Assembly: GCA_005223375.1 (NCBI GenBank)
Contig: RXOD01005036.1
Location: forward strand, 1 to 16,324
DNA from: Amoebophrya sp. AT5.2
Lineage: Eukaryota; Sar; Dinophyceae; Syndiniales; Amoebophryaceae
Direction: 5' to 3'
DNA: 16,324 bases
Part shown: piece by piece, positions 9,601 to 16,324 of the stretch
How positions within the stretch are numbered: the stretch's first letter is position 1
Layout: every line of letters starts with the position of its first letter
The notes under the pieces: model-generated
What the model was told of the DNA's origin: nothing
The model's database searches: none
Seen by the model: only the letters and a program-made list of their open reading frames with translations
Program-made: the position numbers and the translations under genes

Positions 9601-11973
9601 CGGTGGCAAAACGTGATTACAGCGGGGACGCAGTTGAGATTCGGAGTAAAGTTGGGCGACCAATTTTCGGCGTACCAGATTTCCGCCGCGATGCAAGAAG
9701 CGAAGGTCGCGCGCGCGAGGCGAGGCGAGCTGCTCGACCAACAGGCGACGAAGGCAACGGAAGCAGCGCAGCGAGCTCGCGCGAAGTTCGCGGACCGAAA
9801 AGACCGAGCAACGACGCAGCTGTCTTTCTGGAAAAAGTTGAAGGAGTTGGTGAGTGCGGAGCACGGCAAGGACAACACCAACCCCAACCCCATCCCCAAG
9901 CGGCACCGTTGGAATCGTAGAAACAAACTCGAGGCAATCCGCAAAAAGTTGATGACTAAGGTTTGGCCGAAGTTTCAAATGTCGGCCGTGCTCCGAACAT
10001 ATCGGGTGCGGCCGTGTGGGTTGGAGAGGTTTTTGGCGTGGATCGCCACCGCCAGGCTGGGGACGGAGCCGTTTACAAAGTACGTCTCTGCGAGATTTGC
10101 GGATCTTCCCGCGCGCATGGAGGAGGAGCAAGACCTCGACAATGTGCGGCAAAACCAGGCGCAAAACCTGGGGACGGAGGTCGCGGACGTGTTCAACGCC
10201 AACCCGACGGCAGCCATCGTGCTGCGCATCCCAGTGCCAATTCCGGGCTTCGATGCAGACGGCGACTTTTTCATCTTGGTCTACTTCGTGGAGCGCGGTC
10301 CTTTCTCCTTCGTGGGGTGCCGCTGCCAACCCCACCACGCGGCGGCTTCTCGTCTAGAAGCGACTTCCTCGTCCTCTACTTCGGCTCCGGTCTTCCTCCC
10401 GATTACCCCCACCGCGTTCGACGTGGCAAGCGTCTTCGAGCCTAGCGCTATGTTCATCTCTCAGCTGATGCGGGAGGAACTGCGAATCCTCGACAAGACC
10501 AAAATCACGGTAATTTTGGTGGATTTGGTCGGGGAGAGGGGGTGCGAGACGTTGTGGCACGGGGAGGCATTGATTCCGCCTAGCGCAGATTCCAGCAAAG
10601 CGAAAGACGTCAACGAAAATCTGGTGCCGCGGAACGAGGAATCAGATTCCGAGATGTCAGGCAGCTCGGAATCTGAGTCCGATTCGGAACAGAAGTTAAT
10701 TGAGTTTGCGCAGGCGGTCCAAGCGCAGTACGAAGCTGATCAACACGCCGCCGAGGGGAAACGCCTCATACTCAACGCCGAGGGCCAGTTGGTCGCGCCC
10801 GCGGCGAAGCCAAAAGGACACACCTTTGTTCGACCCGCGTACTGGAACGCAGGGCTCAAGCAAGCGGAGCAGCGGAAGAAAAAAGCAGTCGCTGCAGCGA
10901 AAAAACAGACCAAAGCGCCGGCGCCGTCTGGGGAGGCGAATTCCGCGCCTCCTGGGGCAGGGGAGTCTGCGGTAGGCGGGGACGGGGATGATGAAGACGA
11001 CCGGGAAAATTTTAATATTGGAGTGCCACCAGTAGGCGGCGCGTCTTACTTGGGTGTCGACGTGGCGTCCAGTGCGGAACGACTTGCGCAGCTGCGAGAA
11101 TGTCGGCGCAACTTTGGAAACTATGACGTCGAAGGCTTCGATGTCGACATCATGTCGGTGAACAAGGTGATGGTGCGAGCGGTGTTTCCCCGGTACGTGA
11201 GAATGTGGCGGCTGATGTGCAGAGACGGCGACTTGCAGAAGATGTTGGTCACCGAGGGAGGAAATACGGAGCGGCCGGTGCGAGCGTTCGCCTTTGACCT
11301 CAGCGTCGAAACGAATGACGAAGCGAAGAAACTCGCTTTTCTCTGGGCGACGAGGGCGAAGGCTCTCTTCGATTACGCCCGAGGGAGGCTGGGGGCAACG
11401 CGGGTACCAAACGACCAGCCGACGAAGGGGTCCTCGCTTGTCGACTGGCTGCAGGACGAAATCGCAGAGGCGGCGCAATTCGTGAAAGACAAGAATGACA
11501 ATTCTTCGACGTGGGGCGGACACAATCCGAAGAACCGCAAGAAGCAGGCGGACGCGATGATCGAGTTTAAAATTCCCCACGTCGTCAAGTTGATAACTTG
11601 GAAGCAATCGATTATGAGCCGCGAAAACCCCCTGCTCGGAGCCGAGACGGAGCCGAAACGAAGAGGGCCGAAGCGAGCAAAAGCGTCGGCCAAGGAGGCG
11701 GAGCCTACGGTGTACAAGTTAGTGAAGAAAAACGCAAGCGACAGCAAGAAGAAGGCTGCCAAGCCTGCGGCACGCAAAGCAGCATCGAAAGCGAAAGCAA
11801 GGACACAGGCAGAGGCGAAGACAAACTCGAAGACAAACGCGACGGCTGACGTCCACGGCGCACCTCCCTCGTCGTCCACAAACATGAAAAGAGGACCGCC
11901 GAAGATGAAGAACGCGGCGGCGGACCGACCGGACGCGCTGGATTTAGACATGGAAGACGATCTGCTGGCCTGA
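6609..11973 (+). CDS. Gene 2: very large nuclear-type protein with weak hAT/RNase H-fold transposase-like region (~1621 aa, 2 exons)
   Basis: Exon 1 is 6609-7857 and exon 2 is 8357-11973 (TGA stop). An in-frame TAG at 6594 makes ATG 6609 the first possible start. Order: Ser/Arg-rich disordered N-terminus (1-115); basic helix (115-150); alternating strands and helices (about 165-480); mixed helical sequence; an acidic run (about 789-800); a Ser/Glu/Asp block (about 1165-1190); a folded-looking segment (about 1330-1435); and a Lys/Ala-rich histone H1-like tail (about 1518-1600). The strand VVCTVLCGDAAETGCLL (Asp299), then CAAH (Cys333, His336), then RHNRWLTYGEGAR (Trp476), recall the order of the catalytic Asp, CxxH and RW motifs in hAT transposases. 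No BED finger, clear third acidic residue or terminal inverted repeats were found, so an active transposase is unlikely; a domesticated derivative or an unrelated protein is possible. The gene product assignment is tentative. Confidence 0.8.
7858..8356 (+). other. Intron of gene 2 (499 nt, phase 1, GT-AG)
   Basis: Exon 1 meets an in-frame stop just after ATTG|GTATAG, and the large downstream frame has no good ATG at its start. Joining G|GTATAG to GTGCCAG|GTGTCG restores one frame: VPI-G-VVDALQG, with the Gly codon split after its first base. The acceptor after GACTTACGCTGAG (exon from 8336) also keeps phase and would add seven residues (ANCFAVP) while replacing the split Gly; the acceptor after GAACAG would hit a TGA. 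The CAG site with a pyrimidine-rich lead is preferred. The intron holds TTCATTGACTTACTTC near its start, CTCATTGCG near 8290 and two tandem GC-rich hairpins. Confidence 0.75.
8010..8121. repeat. Two tandem 42-bp GC-rich hairpin units inside the intron
   Basis: Unit 1 (8010-8051) and unit 2 (8080-8121) align without gaps at about 32 of 42 bases, with starts 70 bp apart. In unit 2 the arms GCGCGGTCCGCG (8080-8091) and CGCGGACCGCGC (8110-8121) are perfect 12-bp inverted repeats around an 18-base loop containing TAGCTTACCCCGGAG. Unit 1 keeps the shorter arms GCGCAG and CTGCGC around a similar loop. The rest of the intron is far less GC-rich. Confidence 0.85.
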
Positions 11974-12257
11974 GATTGATCACGGAGACGGAGTGGAAGT
12001 AACAGCTCAGGGGAAGTAGTGGAAGTGGAAATCACAATAGCGAAGCTTTTCTACTTTTGCCTTGAATTGTGGCGCTCGACCATAGATCGGATACTCGAAG
12101 CGCGTGCTTATGTTAAGTACTACGCGTAAGTCGTTTTTGTGTAAATCGTGACTCATTCTGTGAGCGCACAGCAATTGCCGCGCAACTACTCAACAACTCA
12201 CAAGGAACTACTTCAGAACTACTGCACAACTTTCCACCAACTAGTCCGCAACTACTC

Positions 12258-12316
12258 ACCAACTAGTTCGAACTAATTGGTGCTATTAGGGAACCAATTA
12301 GTTCGAACTAATTCGT
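12258..12316. repeat. Pair of 24-bp near-palindromes
   Basis: ACCAACTAGTTCGAACTAATTGGT (12258-12281) and ACCAATTAGTTCGAACTAATTCGT (12293-12316) are separated by 11 bases. The core AATTAGTTCGAACTAATT (12296-12313) is a perfect 18-bp palindrome. Because each copy is nearly self-complementary, the two can pair with each other in either direct or inverted sense, allowing one long or two short hairpins. It could be a binding site for a dimeric factor, a transcript-end hairpin for gene 2 or a recombination site; nothing in the sequence decides this. Confidence 0.9.
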
Positions 12317-12548
12317 CAGATATTTTTGTTTCTTCGCGAGTCGATACCAGAAGGATGAAGCAAATCAACATTCAGAGTCAGAAGCGCCAGAAGTGAGGAA
12401 GATAAGTGGACGCCCTGAACTTGTACCGCGACAGACCACACATTCAACAACGAAACCGAAGAAAGTGGGCAAGTCTGAGGATCTATGAACACGCTAGGAG
12501 AAAGGATTTTCAGTTGCGGCCGCGTATGCGTATTCAGTGTTCGCAAAC

Positions 12549-12770
12549 TGCTTGGGGCTCACGGAACCCGACCACACCGAGCGAGTTTTTTGGAAATGGC
12601 GCCGATTTTTGGGAGATTTCTTCATTTCAGCAGGTAGCCTCACGCATGAAGACCGCTTCGCAGAGGAGGAAACAAACATAGTAAGTTGGTTCGTTGTGCG
12701 GAGCGTAGTTTTTTCACCAAGCGCCAGCACATTGCTCGGCTTTTCTGGAAAAAGTGTGGTATATTGTAAA
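12549..12770. repeat. Dispersed repeat, copy B (partner at 1572-1774)
   Basis: The left block carries ACCGAGCGAGTTTTTTGGAA and ATGGCGCCGATTTTT followed by TTTCTTCAT, matching copy A about 11 kb upstream. The right block carries CTTTTCTGGAAAAAGTGTGG and TATATTGTA. The part between the blocks is longer and more diverged than in copy A. Confidence 0.7.
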
Positions 12771-12820
12771 GCAGGTAGTCAGACGCGGGCGCCTTGTGAG
12801 ACGCTGTATCAGCTTTCCAG

Positions 12821-12888
12821 TGAATGAGTCGAACCATCACAATGAATGAGTCGCACCATCCTTGAGTGAGTCAATGAGTCGCACAGTC
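12821..12888. repeat. Tandem TGAATGAGTCG units
   Basis: About three units of 18-24 bp: TGAATGAGTCGAACCATCAC, TGAATGAGTCGCACCATCCT and TCAATGAGTCGCACAGTC. Read on the other strand the core is GACTCATTSA, the same CTCATTGA word scattered through the other spacers and introns. Confidence 0.75.
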
Positions 12889-13061
12889 AGCGATAGGACG
12901 TACAGCTTCCTTGGAACTTACTTCCTTCTCAGAGCGACAGAACAGCGACAAACTAAGTTACTTCTTTCGGAAAACCATCCTACTTCGTTCTACTTCCTCC
13001 TGCCAAGGAACTTACATACTTGCTTCCTTCGACTTCCTTCTCGGAGAACGAACCTTCGACC

Positions 13062-16000
13062 ATGGGCGGCACGCCTGATCGCAAGAAGAAAAGGCACGCC
13101 GTCGATACGCCCGGGGTGGTAAGGCGGGTCAGCGAGTGCTTAAAGTCCGACCCTCTCGTGTCGACCGGCCTCGTGGTGAGGAATCCACAGGTGAAATCGG
13201 GGGGCCTGATCGGCACGCCGGTGCGCACTTCCATCGACGAGCACTTCAAGCTCAACCCCAAGGGCCAGGATCTCGTCAAGGCCCGACAGAATTTCATGGA
13301 CAAAAGCGTCTACCAGGGTGTGCGGGACGAGCTAGTGCTGATAAGTATCAATGCACTCAATTGAGTTCGTGTGCTGTGGTTGATGTTAGTGGGAGGCTCG
13401 CAACGAGCTTGATGTTTATTCATGGGAGTACTATCTAAAGTAAGAAAGTAGTTTTTTCGCGGTCAGCACGAATCAGAATCCAATCCTATCTGTTCAGCCG
13501 CCTTCTTACTTATTACAGGTGTCGACGCGGCCGGAGATGAGGAGAAGCTGATACGCGGCATCGAGGGCGAGAACAACAATGCGCAGGGCCTGGCGAAGTC
13601 CCTCGTCGAGTTGAAGGCGAAGGCTGGCACCGTGCGCCGGGAAGATCAACATCTGTGGTTGGTGTACGCGGGGCGAGTGATTAATTACATTGCCAACGGT
13701 CGAGTTGCGGAAACGGCGGGGGCCAACCAGTACGGCGTTCTCACCAAGACGCTGATTGCGAACCGGGACCGGAGCAGCATCCTCCCCTGCGTTCTCAACG
13801 CGCAGTGGTATTTAGCCGCTGCAGCGTGCGGAAGCTGCACCAACGTGCAGTACGTGAGGCAGCAGCTGGGCGTGCTCAAGTTTCATCCGCCCCGGGAGGC
13901 GATCGACGCCATCGACGACAACTACTACCCGCGGGCCCTCGAGGTGTACGAGGCGGAGCAGGCAAAAATTCAGGTGGCGGTGGATACACACAATGAGGAG
14001 ACAGAGCGGCTGAAGCTGTACTGGGACAAGAAAGCCGCGGAAGGCGAGCAGAACGCAATGCAAATGTGCCAAAACTCGCTGTGCCTCTGCAACCTTTCCG
14101 GGGAAGCGTACTGGTGGCAGAAAATGGACGACGTACACACTACTAATTTCTTTGCTTCACTGCTTCGTTTGGAGGACCATTCATTGACTCATTTGTTTCT
14201 GTATCTTTGTGTTTTTGATTCATTTCCTCTGTTTCGATTTCGTTCCACATGAGTGCTCGTCTTTCGTTGTGATCCAAGCATTCACTTTGCACGACAGACG
14301 CTGAAAAGCACTCTCGACGACAAGAGCGCGAACTACCACGTCGAGATGATCCTCCTGCGCGCTGGCGTCCTCAAGTTTTTCGACGGCGGCGCCACATTGA
14401 GCTCCTCCACAGCGGCGCCCAGGCTGATGGTCAACACCCCCACACTTGACCCCCCCACTGGCAACTCTTCTGCTACGACGTACACGTTCCTCCGACCGAA
14501 ATATGAGGTGGACCTGCAGTATGCAAAAGAACAGGAAACGAAGAGAACAGATCGGCTGCTGGAATCGGACGCCAAATTGGCGCAGCAGATGCAGCAGCAT
14601 GAGGACCAGTCGGAGAACGGGGGTTTCGAGGAAATCCCATCCCTCGGCGGCAATGCAAGCGACTCCCGATCCGATTACTCGTCCGATGACAGCCGATGGG
14701 GCCCGAGCGACTCCCGAGCCGATTACTCCGATGACAGTCGCGCGAGCGGAGGTGACAGCCGACGTGGTCGCACGTACGCCGATGCTGTTCGGTCCCGTCC
14801 GCGTCTCTACGGCGATTCGCTCCGCCAGAAATCGCACGCCGAGTCGCTCCGCAAGAAATCGCTGCAGCAGGCAAAACACCTCACAGAGAAGCTGCGCGAG
14901 GAGAAACACCGGTCGAGGTCGAGACCTAACAGAGACGTCAAGGAGAAACAGCGGCCGAGGCCAAGCGGTCGAGGAGAAACAGCGGTCGAGGAGAAACAGC
15001 GCCCCGAAGGCGCGACGCACGTCCGAGGCCAAGAGTCCCTTCTCGGAGGCGAGTCCCTTCTCGGCAGCGACAAAGACCCCTTCCGGACAGCGACCAACGC
15101 CGCGACGGTGGGTCGCACGGAACGGCGGGCAGCACGACGCGGGTTGTTGCCGATGCCGACGTCGACGGCAGCCGCGACGGTATGTCCAGAATATTGAAAG
15201 ACTTTGTCTAATATATAAATAAACTTGTTTCCTCCGATCGCGTAGCACTGGCCCAGTCGTCCTCAAATATTGGAAGAAAAGCAGAAACTTAGCCATTTTT
15301 TGCGCAAATAAGTTTATTAATAAGAAAGTTGGCTCATTGATTCGTTGATAAATAGATGCATGGATGCATAGATTCCCTGACTCAACTGACACAATGAATG
15401 AGATTTATTGACTCGCAGAGTGAATGTAAATCGGCGTGTGAGGGTTCGCCCGCGGCCCCGACTACACGGCCTCGCTCACTTCCTTGCTCGTTGGGATTTA
15501 CCATACACCTCGCCCAGGTTTTCGGGCAGCCGAAGAACGCGCTATCTGCAGGCAGCCTCCGGAAGCTCGACAAGCTGGACTCGTACAATTACACGGCACG
15601 ACCCGCTGGATTCGGACAATTACACGTCGCACCGAAAGTGCCGTCCACGGGATCCGCGCTGGAGCTTCGCGCCGAAGGTGACGATGAACGCTGGATGCTT
15701 GAGGATGGTAGTGGTCGTGGAGATCACAGCTCCCGCGCCTCGCCCGACACCAAGAAGGAGCGCGCACAGTTTTGGGCAAAGTCTAGGGTCGAAAACAAAG
15801 CAGTCAGCGACAGGTTGGAGGCGAAAGCCGAGGAGCGTCGGAAGCTTGCCATGGAACAAGAGGCGCTCCTTGCCTTGGAACAAGAGGCGCACGACAAAAA
15901 AATGGCAGAGCTCGAGAACAACGACGCGGCCGACAAAGCGAGACTGGACAACATACAGAAGAAGCTTGCAGAGTTTCGGGCACAAGCAAAAGAGAAGGAG

Positions 16001-16324
16001 GAAGCTTTTGCGGAGAAACAAGCGGAAAGAGCGAGGAAACTCGCCGAGTTGAACCAGTTCGACGCCACATTCCTGCATTTGCCGAATCCGGGCAACGGCA
16101 ACGCCGCTTCCGAAGGTGCGAGTGGCGAGCGCGCGGGCCTCATGCCGCCTCCGAGCACAACGCCGCAGGAGCGAAGAAAAAAGCTACTAGAGGAAAAGGA
16201 AGCGCCGCAGCCAGCTGGCGGCTCCATTGCTCCCACAGATCCATCTGCTCCGATGTCTGCCCCGGCAGCGGCTCCGACAGAGGCCCCTCCAACGACTCCG
16301 GCAGCGAGTGCAGCACAGGTTCCG
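13062..16324 (+). CDS. Gene 3: repeat-rich coiled-coil protein, function unknown (>=862 aa, 4 exons, 3' end outside window)
   Basis: Exons: 13062-13344, 13519-14132, 14298-15179 and 15518 to the window end. The ATG lies in GACCATGG, the best start context in the window. Splicing by phase (1, 0, 0) gives one open frame through all exons. Residues 1-95 have a basic KKKRH cluster and several Thr-Pro motifs. Residues 96-299 look like a folded helical domain (YAGRVINYIANGRVAETAG, a CGSC pair, then a helix with EAEQAKIQ). Exon 3 (300-593) starts folded (TLKSTLDDKSANYHVEMI) and becomes Ser/Asp/Arg- and Arg/Glu/Lys-rich with short tandem repeats. Exon 4 has an almost continuous charged helix, predicted coiled coil, at about 672-771, then Pro/Ala-rich sequence running off the window. 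No family is recognised; a structural or scaffold role is only a guess from the coiled coil. The gene could alternatively stop at 15197 if intron 3 is retained. Confidence 0.75.
13345..13518 (+). other. Intron 1 of gene 3 (174 nt, phase 1)
   Basis: GCTGATAA|GTATCA to TTATTACAG|GTGTCG. Without splicing the frame stops at a TGA about 17 bases into the intron. Joining gives LVLI-S-VDAAGDE, with the Ser codon split after its first base. The intron holds CACTCAATTGAG, TTCATGG and AAGTAGTTTTTTCGCGG, and ends in a pyrimidine-rich tract. Confidence 0.8.
14133..14297 (+). other. Intron 2 of gene 3 (165 nt, phase 0)
   Basis: GGACGAC|GTACAC to GCACGACAG|ACGCTG. The unspliced frame stops at TGA 14250-14252. 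Both ends carry ACGAC (14128-14132 and 14291-14295), a direct repeat at the junctions. The intron contains TTCATTGACTCATTTG. The donor GTACAC is not a strong consensus, so the exact 5' boundary is the least certain of the four introns. Confidence 0.6.
14640..14770 (+). repeat. DSR(S/A)DY coding repeats in gene 3 exon 3
   Basis: GCGACTCCCGATCCGATTAC from about 14659 and GCGACTCCCGAGCCGATTAC from about 14707 are each followed by a TCCGATGACAG copy, giving DSRSDYSSDDSR and DSRADYSDDSR, and then a shorter DSRR remnant. These are in-frame imperfect repeats of about 48 bp. Confidence 0.8.
14937..15001 (+). repeat. 17-bp units read in different frames in gene 3 exon 3
   Basis: GTCGAGGAGAAACAGCG occurs at 14968-14984 and again at 14985-15001, with a variant at 14937-14953. 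The 17-bp period is not a multiple of three, so the same DNA is read as V-K-E-K-Q-R, G-R-G-E-T-A and V-E-E-K-Q-R in turn. Just downstream (about 15035-15070) GAGTCCCTTCTCGG is repeated with an 18-bp period, giving ESLLGG and ESLLGS in frame. Confidence 0.9.
15180..15517 (+). other. Intron 3 of gene 3 (338 nt, phase 0)
   Basis: GCCGCGACG|GTATGTCC to CCTCGCCCAG|GTTTTC. Splicing joins TAAAT to VFGQPKNALSAGSLRKLDK and onward without shifting frame, and the downstream exon has no usable start of its own before a Met about 60 codons in. The intron contains AAATAAAC near 15217, CTCATTGATTCGTTGA near 15333 and CAATGAATGAG near 15393. The AATAAA raises the possibility of an alternative transcript that ends here after the in-frame TGA 15195-15197. 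Confidence 0.7.

Larger units (their letters stand above)
11974..13061. other. Intergenic spacer between genes 2 and 3
   Basis: No convincing gene is seen; the longest frames (12537-12827 and neighbours) are short and lie over a dispersed repeat. The spacer contains a run of degenerate CAACTACT/AACTAGT units (about 12180-12265), a pair of near-palindromes (12258-12316), copy B of the dispersed repeat (12549-12770), tandem TGAATGAGTCG units (12821-12888) and a CTTCC-rich leader just before gene 3. GGAACTTACTTCCTTCTC (from 12913) is echoed by GGAACTTAC (from 13008) and CTTCCTTCTCGGAG (from 13033), so the leader itself seems partly duplicated. Confidence 0.5.

Noticed and set aside
10696..11607. 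303-aa open frame on the - strand
   Set aside because: Shadow of gene 2 exon 2 with Arg/His/Leu-biased composition.
12262..12280. tRNA B-box-like GTTCGAACT
   Set aside because: It is part of a palindrome; no acceptor stem, anticodon arm or D arm can be drawn around it.
14220..15392. 390-aa open frame on the - strand
   Set aside because: It is the antisense of gene 3 exon 3, a GC-rich Arg/Ser repeat region where antisense frames stay open by composition; it runs across the intron 3 donor and has no recognisable domain.

Overview
The window looks like nuclear DNA of a single-celled eukaryote. Three long genes lie head-to-tail on the + strand, each opens at an ATG with A at -3, and two of them stay open only if GT-AG introns are removed. 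Exons are GC-rich and introns and spacers are more AT-rich. Same-strand order, long low-complexity proteins of no recognised family and repeat-filled spacers would suit a dinoflagellate or related alveolate, but no lineage marker is present, so the assignment is a guess.

Layout. Positions 1-2262 are repeat-rich and without a convincing gene. They hold a module of about 220 bp present twice (1-226 and 763-974) and the first copy of a dispersed repeat that returns at 12549-12770. Gene 1 (2263-5163, one exon, 966 aa) has an acidic block, a basic helical middle and a repetitive basic Ser/Arg-rich tail. Positions 5164-6608 are a spacer dotted with the word CTCATTGA. Gene 2 (6609-11973, two exons, about 1621 aa) is a large protein whose first half has weak features of a hAT/RNase H-fold transposase and whose end is a Lys/Ala-rich tail. 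Its 499-nt intron carries two tandem GC-rich hairpins. Positions 11974-13061 are a spacer with a striking pair of palindromes and tandem TGAATGAGTCG units. Gene 3 (13062 to beyond the window end, four exons seen, at least 862 aa) ends, as far as visible, in a long charged coiled coil and a Pro/Ala-rich stretch.

No biochemical pathway links the genes. All three have basic, nuclear-looking segments, and all three have grown by short internal duplications, some of them read in a shifted frame. The best leads are the gene 2 transposase-like region, the frame-shifted duplication in gene 1, and introns that share sequence words with the intergenic repeats and are bounded by duplicated GT or ACGAC, as expected of mobile (introner-like) introns. 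Splice sites were inferred by reading-frame phase and were not confirmed by transcripts.
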